Below are positions 13,601 through 26,400 of a DNA stretch of 64,000 nt, piece by piece. The position numbers and the translations under genes were made by a program. This DNA is from Nymphaea colorata (taxonomy: Eukaryota; Streptophyta; Magnoliopsida; Nymphaeales; Nymphaeaceae): contig NC_045139.1 of the NCBI RefSeq assembly GCF_008831285.2, forward strand, positions 34,073,706 to 34,137,705. The letters are read 5' to 3'. The notes below the pieces were generated by a model. The model was not told the DNA's origin, did not search any database, and worked only from the letters and a program-made list of their open reading frames with translations. The first letter of the stretch is position 1; every line of letters starts with the position of its first letter.

Positions 13601-16600
13601 AAAATTGCAGATGGTAGACTGTCACCCGTATTGGGCTATGGAGATGTGATACTTTTTCGGTCTATGTCTATTCCACATGTTTTATATGCTCCTGACTTTC
13701 CATCTCATTTACTCTCGGTTAAACAGTTGACTATTGATTTACACTGTCGTGTTATTTTTTACCCTGGTTCATGCTCATTTCAGGACTTGCAAACTGGGAA
13801 GACGATTGGTGGCGGCTATGAGAAAGGGGGTGTCTACATCCTGTCGGCTCCAATGGGTCTTGCTGCTACCTCTTCTACATCAGAGCCTACAGTCTTTCAG
13901 TGGCATCTCCGGCTTGGTCACCCTTCAGCACCCAAGCTTCGTTCTCTCCTACCTAATCTTTCAGTTCCAGAGTCCTTTCAGTGTGAGGCGTGTCAACTTG
14001 GCAAGCACACACATAGTAGTTTTCCTTCGAGTCTTAGTCCTTCAAGTCAAGGGTTATTTGATCTTCTTCATGTTGATGTGTGGGGGCCTAGCAGGGTTGC
14101 TAGCCGAGATAAGTTTAGGTACTTTCTTGTCGCTGTTGATGATTATTCTCGAGTCAGTTGGGTATTCCTGTTGAAAGAAATGTCTGAAGTAATTTGTATT
14201 CTCAAAAACTTGATTATTGAAATAAAGACTCAATTTAGTTCTGTGGTTAAGTGTATTCGAAATGATAATGCTCTTGAGTTCAAATCATCTATCTTAATGA
14301 CTTTTTATGCTGAAAATGGTATCTCTCCCCAATTTACCTGTCCTCATACCTCTCAACAGAATGGAGTCGCCGAACGAAAACATCGGCAACTTCTAACTGT
14401 TGCTCGTACCCTAATGCTTCATAATCATGTACCTGCATACTTATGGGGTGATGCCATTCTCATGGCTTGTTACCTGACCAATCGTTTGCCATCATCCTCC
14501 ATTGACAACAAAGTACCTGTTAAACTTGTTTATCCCAATCGAAGCTTGTTTTCTGTTGCACCAAAAATTTTTGGTTGTACCTGTTTTGTTCATATCCTTG
14601 GGCAAAAACGTGAAAACTTGCTGCTCAAGCCATTAAGTGTGTGTTCATTGGCTACCCTCGAAACCAAAAAGGGTACAAGTGCTTTGATCCGATAACTCAC
14701 AAAGAGTATATCAGTGCGGATGTCACTTTCTTTGAGTCTCGGTCTTACTTTAATCCTACCTCTGCATCATCTGAAATGCCATATCCTATCCCTTTACCTA
14801 TCCCTCCTATCCCGTTGCAATCATTTCCATCTCCTACTCTGACTATGAATAGATTTCAAGATCCTCCATTGGTCTACACTCGGCGACAAGATCCCTCTCA
14901 TGGTCGACCATCAGACTCTTCTCAAGATGTGAGCTCCACTGAAGTAAGTATACCTGATGTTGTTCCTTCAGATGACTTGCCTATAGCTCTGCGCAAAGGC
15001 AAGAGACAGTGTACCATGCATCCTATCTCTCACTTTGTTTCCACTGCCCATCTTGATGATAACTTACAACAGTTTCTTAAGGCTATGGCAGTTCATACTG
15101 TCTCAACTTGTCATCAACAGGCCTTACTAGATTGTAAATGGCGAACAACTATGCAAGATGAGATGGATGCTCTCGCACAACGTGATACCTGGGAGTTGGT
15201 CGATCCACCTGAAGATTGTGACATTGTTGGCTCCAAATGGGTATTTACAGTCAAATATCATTCAGATGGGTCATTAGAGCGATACAAGGCTCGATTAGTG
15301 GCTAAAGGTTACACTCAGACATACGGGGTTGACTTCTTTGAGACGTTCTCTCCAGTGGCAAGGTTGGGTACTATTCGTCTTATTATTTCAGTTGCGGTAC
15401 ACTCTGATTGGCCTATGTATCAGCTTGATGTGAAGAATGCCTTTCTGTATGGTGATCTTGAGGAGACCGTGTATATGCAGCAACCTCCAGGGTTCGAGAA
15501 ACAGGAGGAGTGTAGTAAAGTGTGTTGGTTGAAGAAGGCTATCTATGGACTTAAACAAAGTCCCAGAGCATGGTTCCACAAATTATCAGAGGTAGTTTCA
15601 CAATGTGGATTTGAACGATCTCCTTTGGATCATTCTCTATTCATCAAGAAGACCTCCACAGGTATAGTTGTCATGATAGTATATGTTGATGACATTATTC
15701 TGACAGGTGATTGTGGTCAAGAAATATCTGCTACAAAGGCCTTCCTTCAAAAGCATTTTGTCACGAAGGATCTTGGTCACTTGAGATATTTTCTTGGGAT
15801 TGAAGTTGTGGAGAACAAATTATTCATTGATCATTTCTCTACACACCACACTGGATTTTTTAATATTGTGCAAAAAAGTAACCTATTACGCTTTATACAC
15901 GATGCATACAGAGGTTACTTCAGCTAACACATGGAGAACTGTGTAATCTTATAGTGAGCATAAAAGGTCCTCAACTTTTCTGTAGGCATGAAAACTATAC
16001 AATGATTTCCTTCAAAACCAAAAGATATGTGTGTGTTGGGGGGTGGAGGGGGGGGGTGGTGCGCGCGTGCGTGTTGATAAAATCCTCAAGTTTGACAATA
16101 CACATCATGAGAAACATCAGTTTCATGATTTGACACTTACAAAAAAATCTAGACATTTGATTAGAAGTGAGAAACAATGTTACCTTCACAGAGGGCAAGT
16201 TTACTTTTCCTTCCCCTACAGTGTTTGAAGGCAAACAGCTCATATATATCAATCTCTGCTAAAAGGACGTCAATAGCTTGATGTTCTTGCTGCATTATAT
16301 TCAAAAGATACAATAATGGTATCAGCTTTAACACAAATCCTCACGTCTAGGTTCCCTATTAGATAATAGAAAACACAACCCAAAGGGAAAAGAACAGGTG
16401 TGGACGCAAATGCAGATGTGGGTGTGGGGTGTTTTGCATATGTATATAAAAATAAGTTTATATTCACAAAACCAAAAGAAATATATGCATCAAATTAGAG
16501 TACAAAATATAATAATAATCAATAATTAACAGCCACAGCCGGTGTAAACATAACTCAGATACAGCAGCCAATTTGCAGTGCCATGTGATATAGAATACAA

Positions 16601-16785
16601 GGTTACTTCAGTTCGTGAACCAAAAGAGGCTGAAAAGATAATGATACATGAAGAAAGGCAAAGCTAGCAATCTAATCTATGGCAGCTACAATCATGAATT
16701 TGATATTGACAACCAGCAGCATGCAGAAACCAGAAACTGAATGGCCAGTTTTTTTTTTTTTCTTCTATGGTGGCAGAGGGTACGT

Positions 16786-16832
<47 letters not shown>

Positions 16833-19800
16833 AAGAAAGGATTTTTCCTTCTTTGACTGCAGTAGAGCTAGTCAGGATGAACGACCAACCATGGTTGATA
16901 AATGATAAGGGGGTTGCCAGCAGACATGGACAAGACCCTGGTGGACACAGCCACCATGGACCCAAATCCTATGAGGGATCTTCAAGTCATTGTGTGCAAG
17001 TGTCCACCATGGGCCACAACTGGGCCTGATCTACGAGTAAGGACCAACAACATAAAGACTTTCAAGTAGGAACTAAATTTTTAAGCAAAGAAGTATGACA
17101 ACAAGCATGTTCCTTCAATTAGAAGAAAAATTATAAATTATAATGCCATGGAACTCATGAAGCTTGTACATACATCACCGAACACTGCAAATCTCTCCTG
17201 AATTGCATCTTGTAGCTTATTTTCTGCTTCTGTTTCAGTTATCTCTGAAGGTCCATCCAAGAAAGTTATCAATCAGCACATACCAGCATATTGGAGAAAC
17301 CATAGAATATCATCCACATCCACAAGCCAATGATAAACAATTCAATTTTTCTAAAATGAAACTAACATTTTATATAATGAAGAACATTCAGCAATATGTT
17401 ACAATCTTTCGAGCATCTGCTGAAAATTTAAGAAAGCATTTCAATAAAACCAACAATTTGCTACCTTCTCCCTAATAAAAAGCCAACGATCATGGCCAGT
17501 GCAGCATAGAAAGCTAATTTTTTGAACGCATATGTTCAATAACTAACACAAATATGCACTTTAATATTGTTTCTAGCAAGCATAATCTGCAATCCTGTAC
17601 TTCCTACAACAACCATGTGATAGAATCACATGGACCCAAACTCAGGAGAGAAAACCCATAAAAACAGAGGAACGTAACACATGAAACATGAAAACAAACA
17701 TAAGGCTTTTATATTTTCCGTAACTTGTAAGGATGATTAACCAACAAACTAAGTCACCTACCTACATCAGAACCTCAAAACTTGTCTAAAACGTAACCAG
17801 TGAAACGAAGCCTAACCACCACCCCCACCCACCCCCCCAAAAAAAAAAAAAAAAAAAAAAAAAACAAACCACCACCACCAACAACAACACACACACACAA
17901 AGATGCTCACAGTGAAGGGACAGAGATGCTCACAGTGAAGAAGACAACATGCCCCACCTTAGAAGATCCCAACGCATTCGTCATCCCATTCACAGGTGGG
18001 TTAGCTATGATTCTTTATCACTTGATTTTCAGTTATTCATGGCAAAAGTTGGCAAGGAGGAAGAACCTACTTCATTTGATCAAGCATCAAAATCACATCA
18101 TTGGAGAAAGGCTATGAAAGAAGAAATGGATGCCTTGCATGAATGTGGAACATGGGAGATCGTTCCGAGGCCACACGAAAAGAACGTAGTGGGCTCCAAA
18201 TGGGTATACAAAATTAAATACAAACCTGATGGCAGCATAGAAAGACACAAAGCAAGGTTAGTAGCGAAAGGGTTTACACAACAATATGGAGAAGATTATG
18301 ATGAGACATTCAGCCCTGTGATCAAAATGGGAACAATTCGCGTGATTATATCATTGGCAGTTGAATATGGATGGAGACTACATCAAATGGACGTGAAGAA
18401 TGCTTTTCTTCATGGTGATTTAAGGGAGGAAGTATATATGGAACAACCTCCAGGATACGCAAACCAATGTTATCCGTATCGTACGATACGGACGCGTATC
18501 GTACGATACGTATCGTCCGTATCATCATTTTCGATACGGTACACCTAATCAATACGATACGCGTATGTATCGTACGCGTATCGCACGATACGGGAGTAAA
18601 ATTAAAAAAGGGGCCGTCGGGCCCCTTTTTTGCTTCTTATTCTCAAACCGACGCTCCTCTCTCTCTCTCTTCTTGTTTCTCAACGCTGCCTGAGACGTGG
18701 GAGGGAGAGATTTTCTCCATTGCATCAAGATTTGCCGGTGAAGAAGCTTCATTCCTCGTTGTGGGGAGTCTTGGGACGGTGGGAAGCTTGGAGAAAGAGG
18801 GTTTTTTGGTTTTTAACACCAAGAAGGTAAGAAATAACTCATTTTTGCCGTTGAATCGTTCATTTCTCTTATTTCGTACATTTATTTGTATGTTTTTACT
18901 TGTTTTGTAAAGATATAATGTCGGATCCTACATGGCAGTGGTGTACAAGGGTGAATCCCAAAAATAGATTAAGAGTTAAGTGCAATTATTGTAAGCAAAT
19001 CATATCAGGAGGGATTTCTCGCTTTAAACACCATATAGCTGGTACACACAGCGATGTGGCTGCTTGCAATGGCTCCCAAGAGATCCCATTGCCAGCGTAT
19101 GTAAAGCACCAGTGTCAGCAACTTCTTGATGCAGTGAAAGCAAGTAGGATTGAAAAGGACATGGAAGATGCGGAGGAAGGATATGGGGACCCACATGAAG
19201 GAGAAGAAAGTGAAGGTGAAGATGTTCAACTTGAACAAGAAGATGTTGGTGTCAGTTTGGAAACAACTAAAGGGAAAGGCATCATGCATGGTGGTGGTTC
19301 TTCTGCAACCAGAAAAAGAAGAGGTGCAAGTGTAAGTTCAGTTTCACGAGGACGTGGCAGAAGTCAGGGTCGTACTGGTGGTGGTAGAGTACCTACTATG
19401 AAGTCGAGCAATATGTCTGGTTCGATCAAGAATTTTTTTCCCAATTATACTGCTGCTGGTGCTCAGCCTGAGATTCGTATAGCCATGCAATCAAAGGATA
19501 TTATTGAAGCAGCAGATGAAACCATAGGAAGGTGGTTCTATGATGCATCCATTCCCTTCAATGCAGCAAACTCTTATCATTATCAGCCTATAGCAGATGC
19601 GATTACTAGTGTAGGGCGAGGGTATAAAATGCCCTCTTTTCATAAATTGCGAGGTAAAATTCTCAACAATATAGTTAGAGATGTGAAGACATATTGTGAT
19701 GAACTAAAATTGAGCTGGAAAGCTACAGGATGCAGTGTAATGGCAGATGGGTGGACAGACATCAAGAACAGAACATTGGTAAACTTCCTTGTATATTGCC

Positions 19801-22800
19801 CTCTTGGTACTATGTTCTTAAAATCTGTTGATTTGTCTGATACTCCTAAGACTGCTGATGTGTTGTTTGGGATTTTTGATAAAGTTATAGAAGAAGTTGG
19901 GCCTGAAAATGTCGTACAATTTATCACTGATAATGCAGCAAATTATAAAGCTGCAGGTGAAATGTTAGCAGCACGATATGGGACATTTTATTGGAGTCCA
20001 TGTGCTGCTCACTGTGTAAATCTTATGCTTCAGGATCTTGGTGAAAGGGATGATATGAAGTTGACAGTTCACAGATGCCAAGAAATCACGAAGTTTATTT
20101 ACAATCATGCTTATGTCTTGAATTTGATGAGGAAATTCACAAATGGGGCTGAATTGATTCGACCTGCACAAACACGGTTTGCTACAAATGTTTTGACTGT
20201 GCAGGGTATAGTCAAGCAAAGAACTTCTCTCAGGCAGATGTTTTCAAGTGATGATTGGGCTGCATATCCACATGCCTATAAAAGAAAGGCTACGACAGTT
20301 GTGGATACCATCTTCGATGTTGACTTTTGGGAATCATGTGTGCACTTATTGAAGATTTGTGTACCTCTAGTGAAAGTCCTCAGATTAGTTGATAGTGAAG
20401 ATAGACCTTCTATTGGATATTTATACGAGTCTATGGATAGAGCCAAGGAGGCCATTAGAGATAATATGAAGGGAAAAAAGAAGTTGTACATGCCTATATG
20501 GAAGATTATAGATGAAAGGTGGTCTGGACAACTTCATCGCCCACTTCATGCAGCAGCCTACTACCTAAATCCTGCTATTAGATATCTTCCCACTTTTAAG
20601 AAGGACAGAGAGGTCGAGTATGGCATGTTGGATTGCATTGATGTGTTAGTAAGTGACAGTAAAGAACAAGACACTATCCATATGTCGATCAACAAATATG
20701 ATACGGCTTCTGGTACCATGGCGAGAGACACAGCAGTTCGATGCAGGACAACTATGCGTCCAGGTATTAGAAAAAGAAACTTTATACTTTTAGTTTTTGT
20801 TGTTTAACTTTTATTCTACCTTCTCATATATTTATTGCTGACAACATTTTTACTTTCCATCTGTTATTAGATTTGTGGTGGGAAAGGTTTGGGCCTGATT
20901 GCCCAGAATTAAGGAAGCTTGCAATTAGAATCCTCAGTCAAACATGTAGTGCAACTGGATGTGAAAGAAATTGGAGTGTATTTCAGCACATCCATAGTAA
21001 GAAGAGGAATAGGCTGGAACATAAAAGGTTGAATGACCTTGTTTATGTTCGTTATAATATGAAGTTGAGACAAAGGTAAACATTTGTTTTGTTATACAAG
21101 AATATCAAATTCTGATATATATTTTAATCTCTAACAATTTGTTAATTTTTTCTCTTGTTAGGCAACTAGAAACAACATCTACGAGGAAGCATCACAATCA
21201 ATATGATCCTATCTTCATTGACCATTTTGATATATTAGATTATTGGGTTGAAGAAGAACCAGCTGCAATACTTGATGAGGACGATCTTGATTTTTTGAAT
21301 GTTGAAGGAGCAGCAGAGATTGTTGAAGAAGGAGAGGTTGGGTCGGAGCAATGGAATGTTGGTGACATTCCATTTGCAACAGAGGGGATAGAAGAAGAAG
21401 TTATTGAAGAAAATGAAGATGATGATGAAGAATGAAGATGATGATGCAAATGACGATTGACGATGCTTTTTGTTTTGAGTTTTGAAAACTATGTCAATAT
21501 GTTCTGAGTTTTGACTTCTGAACTTATGAATTGTGATGTAATTGAATACTCTTAGGTTGTTTAGTATGTTATTTTGTTTTTTGAATGTTTGATTTCTTAT
21601 TTTGGAATGTCTTGTTCATATGCATACCTCATACTTCATAGTTCATATACATGAATGATGAATGTTCCTTTACTTTAAATACATTTTTCTTGAATTTTTC
21701 TGATTTTTACTAGTTTTTTCGGATTTTTTTAGATTTTTTCTGATTTTTTTCTATTTTTTATAAATTTTTAATATTTTTTACAAATTAAAAAATTAATTTT
21801 ACGATACGTTACGATACATTTACGCTACGTTACGATACAGCGTATAGGTCGGCCCGACCGATACACGATACGATACGGCAGTGATAACATTGACGCAAAC
21901 TAAGAAAATCTACTTGTGGACTTAAACAGGCCTCACGTTCGTGGTTTGACAGTTTCTCTTGCAAGATTCAAGAATGTGGTTTTCGGAGATGTCCTCTAGA
22001 TCACTCTCTTTTCATTTATCGAAAGGAAAACATATTTACTTTACTTCTTATATATGTTGATGATATTGTTATCACAGGCAATTCAGAAAAACACATAGAA
22101 GAATCTAAAGTTTTGATGATGCAAAACTTCAAAATGAAAGAGCTTGGTGATTTACGATTCTTTCTTGGAGTGGAGATTGATAGGCACAATAATCGCCTCA
22201 CATTGACACAACAGAAATACACGTTGGATCTGCTGAAAAAGTCAGGTATGTCTGATTGTAAGCCTGTTGGAACTCCTAGTGTTCTAAATCAAAGACTAAG
22301 TGCTCAAGATGGGGAGTTATATGAAGATCCTACGCAATATCGAAGTATTGTTGGGGCACTTCAATATCTTACATTTACTAGACCAGATATTATATATGCT
22401 GTGAATCAAGTATCTCAATTTATGCATGCACCTAGAGATACTCACATGGATGTTGTCAAAAGAATATTAAGATATCTTAAAGGGACAGCAGGAGATGGCT
22501 TAGTTTATGGTAAGAGTGAAAATATAACTACTGGACATCAACTTATGACATTCACAGATGCAGATTGGGCTGGAGATCCCGATCAAAGAAAGTCCATTTC
22601 TGGTTTTTGTATTTTCATTGGACGTAATCTTGTGTCTTGGAGTTGTCGAAAGCAAAAGGCAGTAGCAAGATCCAGCACTGAAGCTGAATACAGATGCATG
22701 GCTGCAGGTACTGCTGAAGTTACATGGGTTAGACATTTGCTAGAAGACATTGGAGAAAAGATTAAAACATCAATGTTAATGTGCGATAATCAAAGCGCTA

Positions 22801-23387
22801 TTAACATTGCCTTTAATCCCATACAACATGGTCGAACAAAGCACATTGAGATTGATCAACACTTTGTTAGACAAAAGGTGGAAGACAAGGAGATTCAGCC
22901 TATTTATGTTCATACAGATGAACAAGTTGCAGACTTATTTACAAAAGGATTAACAAAGGAACGATTCTGGTTTCTAAAAGGCAAGTTGTACATGGTGCAA
23001 AACCATGCACAACTTGAGGGAGGGTGTTAAAATATAAATCATTCACCAGCACGTTGAAGAGGAGTCTCTTAGGATTCCACCTCCTTGTAGAATGTATTAA
23101 AATATTTAATGTCCTTGTAACATGTGAAGAGTCTCATAGGATTCTATGTTGTAGTTAATATCCTTGTTATATGGGAAGTCTCCTAGAATTCTATGTTGTA
23201 GTTAATATCCTTGTAATATGTGAAGTCTCTTAGGTTTCTATGATGTAATTAATGTCCTTGGAGCTTGTGAAATCTCCTAGGATTCTACGATTGGAGACTC
23301 TTAGAATTCTGGAAATGGGATTATAAATAGAGGCCGTGCAAACCATTTTGGCTACGGCTTCTTCTCCTCAGTTTCTTCTTGTTTTCA

Positions 23388-23419
<32 letters not shown>

Positions 23420-26400
23420 ATCTCTATCTTCCTACGTGAGTGTTGTTTTCTGGTTACAGATATTGGTGCTAGATTTCTATCAAGTAGCAACAAATTCTGG
23501 TGAAGAAAACTTTTGTAGTATGTGGAAAAGGTGACATGCTAACAAGAGTTAAATTATATGCCACTGCCAACAAAATCACCTGCAACAGCACCTACGGTTG
23601 TCCCAACATTTGGCAAACTAAGTTCTGTACGAACACCCAGTCCACCAACAGCAGGACCCCATGTAAAAGGCCCAGCACTCAGATCTACAAATGCCCATCT
23701 GCCATAAATCATACACATAATAAATATAGAAGGAGAAAAGAAACACAATGCATAAATACTGAGACATTAACATAAAACAAATCTTATGTGATATCACAAA
23801 CCTGTCTCTTCCTATCCATGTATCAGTGAGACATTCAGGATGAAGACCATCAAGTTCTCCAGATTTAAGTTCCTTCTTAAACAGAAGCCTCAGATCCACA
23901 TTTGAACCATGCAGTATCTGGTCCACAACATGATCAAATTCAGGGGAATATGCTAAGCATCACATTTTCATAACTAAAAAATGGAAATATTAGTACCCTT
24001 TGACCAATGTTGTGGACTAGAGAAGCAGCATCCTTTCCTTGGTATAACTGCTCCATACTTTTTAAAACATCTGAACAAGCATTTGACCATTCAACCTGCA
24101 TTATGTAGGACATAATCAATACATAGACAATGCCGTACTCTCATTCTAATCTCTTTCCATCATTTAATAAATATATGACATTTAACCAAGTGGCACATGG
24201 ATAATATTAGCAAAGAGACATGCCATTAGAAGATACAAATACAACAAGCATGTTGTATTAGCAATGCCTAAAATAAATGGCACATCCAAGGCCATAAAAT
24301 TTAATAACTAAATTGTCAAATCAAGGTAGCTTATCAGAGACACAAATCAATCTAAAAAGAGAAGACTCACAGTGTCAACATCTTCTGTTGTAGTCCATGC
24401 AAACTTTAGCATAGGATGCTTCCCATAAAGTGGTCTCTTTCCCTTATCAAAATCTAGAAAACAAAGAACAGAGTAGACAGTTATTAGCTGAATAACATAG
24501 TTTTAGTCAAAGTGTGGCTATTTGCGCTAAGAACATTTACTCAGGACTACCATAGGTACACCAAAATTTTACCAAGGATGAATGATTGCTCATATAAAAT
24601 CCAAATGAAGTTAATGAACATACCAAAAAGATTTCCCCATGACTTTTCTGATTGCAGAATCCTAGAACGCAAATCCACATTCTAGAGAATAAGCTTCAGT
24701 ATATTAGTAAAATCATAGACATAAGGACAAGAAAAGCATTAAACAAAACAAGGAAATCTGAAAGAAAAAGGCCCGTCTAAAGAAGCCTATGTAATGTTCA
24801 TCAAAACTTTAAGCAGAAGAAAACACCAAAAGCATACCTCCTTAAGAAGATCTATTTCTGACTCTGATAGTCCTCTTCTGTACACAAGAACATTCTATAC
24901 CATCAGTTAATCTAGAAGAAATATCTAAATTGTGACATTGTCACGTGTTAACTTGTTTAACACTTGCACACCAGTCATGTAGAGACAACCATACCTATAG
25001 CCATAGCGAACTCTTTTCATGTTGCGCTTGGGGTTCAAAACAAAAATGTTATAAGCATTTCTAAGTTCAAGGTAATCAATTAAACTTGTGAAAAGATAGT
25101 CCATGACATCCATATCAACTTGCCAAAGGACTTGATCATCATCCCTGTGAAAACCAATTCCAAAAAGAATTAGTTGAGATAAACAACATCTGAGACAGAA
25201 GCTAAGTCAAAAAAAGCAACCAATCAACTTCACCAAGAAAAGAAAATGGAAGAACCAGCAACAGACAAAGACATAAAACATTACACATACATACATACAT
25301 ATATATAGCCAACCAACTACCAGACAACTGAAACACGCTTCTCTCTATCTCACAAGAGACAAAAGAAAGAAAGAGAGAGAGAAATTAATGATTAAATTTG
25401 TACAGCTATTTGAAAATATCAAATGTCTAGTACATGCATCAGATCTGTTCCTGAAAAGAAAGTGCAGGCATTATTTTTGAGGTCATTATCCAGAATATAA
25501 TGGGTGAACTTCCTTACTGGACACTCACTATGCAGAAATATAGGATTGCAAAATTGTCATTACGACCATTCTGTGTTGCTGTACGATAAATTTCAGGTAT
25601 TGAAAATCTGTTTGCTACATTTGCAAGCATCTTTAACAAAAAAAGCATTTTAAACATATTAAACTCCAATAGATGTAAAATATTTTGTCAGGGAGGCATC
25701 AAAAGCTACCTAGATGTCACAATAAACATTCATCAGCAAGCCGTAAACTGATCCATTACACTGTTCCCATTGTTGAAAAAAAAAGAGAGAGATAGAGAGA
25801 TTAAGAAAACAGCAGATATCCATGGATTTGAAAGCCAGTAACAGAACAACTCGAAGGATTGCATTGTCTATTGAGTACCCTTACACGTATAAGTACCAAA
25901 CAATAATATTTAAATTTTAAAATGTTGAGAATAGACAATGTTGTAGCCAAACTGCTAAGCATAAAGGGCTAATCCACAAAAAGTGGAATTAGATTCACAT
26001 CCTTGGTTAAGTTGCATGATTTACCTGGTATCTGATACATTATCTTTACGAGACAGAACTTCTATGGCATGCTCAAACACAGAAGTGACTTTCTCTCCCA
26101 TTTGTATAGCATGGACAGAGAAACTGCAAATAGTTTGCAAATCAATCACATCAACAACAAACAGATATAAAACCATGTCTGTAACCAAATATATATACAG
26201 TTAAGAAGGTCTAGATAAATTACTTGTAATTTACATGACTAAAAAGGGGGAGATGGTGGCTTGATTTTCCCTCTAAGCTGGACTTAGAAAAAGCATTTGA
26301 AGGCTCCTCAATCTGTGGAACTCGAGTATGCTCAAAAACATGATCAATTTTTGTAAACCACCTTTCTATCTCTTCAGGACCAAGCTTGAATTCTGTAAAC

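Larger units (their letters stand above)
11868..15820 (+). mobile_element. 3'-truncated Ty1/copia element
   Basis: The order is a probable 5' LTR (11868-12068, TG...CA), a PBS at 12069-12080 (TGGTATCAGAGC, tRNA-Met type), a leader with short repeats, gag, protease, integrase and reverse transcriptase. The element stops abruptly in the RT/RNase H interval at about 15,820. There is no RNase H, polypurine tract or 3' LTR. The flanks on both sides carry the same 44-bp and 18-bp blocks of sequence instead of a 5-bp target duplication. It lies antisense in the intron between exons 15 and 16 of the large minus-strand gene. Confidence 0.85.
17915..23482 (+). mobile_element. 5'-truncated copia element, split by an hAT transposon
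   Basis: Homology to the complete copia at 42.6-48.1 kb begins at about 17,915, in mid pol, and resumes after the hAT insertion at 21,893. It continues through RT and RNase H to the polypurine tract and a 3' LTR (23025-23482). Protein differences from the complete copy are few, so the insertion is young. The LTR plus gag and integrase part is absent. At the truncated end a 17-bp stretch (AGATGCTCACAGTGAAG) occurs twice, at 17901 and 17924, a signature of error-prone end joining. It sits antisense in the intron between exons 13 and 14 of the large minus-strand gene. Confidence 0.9.

Noticed and set aside
17800-18117. ORF starting in poly-Pro/Lys/His sequence
   Set aside because: Low-complexity filler fused by chance to a shifted frame of copia pol.
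25515-25605. Possible extra exon of the large minus-strand gene (open stretch before a strong GTGAGT donor)
   Set aside because: With the phase left by exon 6 the usable acceptors give stops, or the next exon would be out of frame. Exon 6 joins exon 7 perfectly without it. It may be a cryptic or non-productive exon; RNA data would decide.
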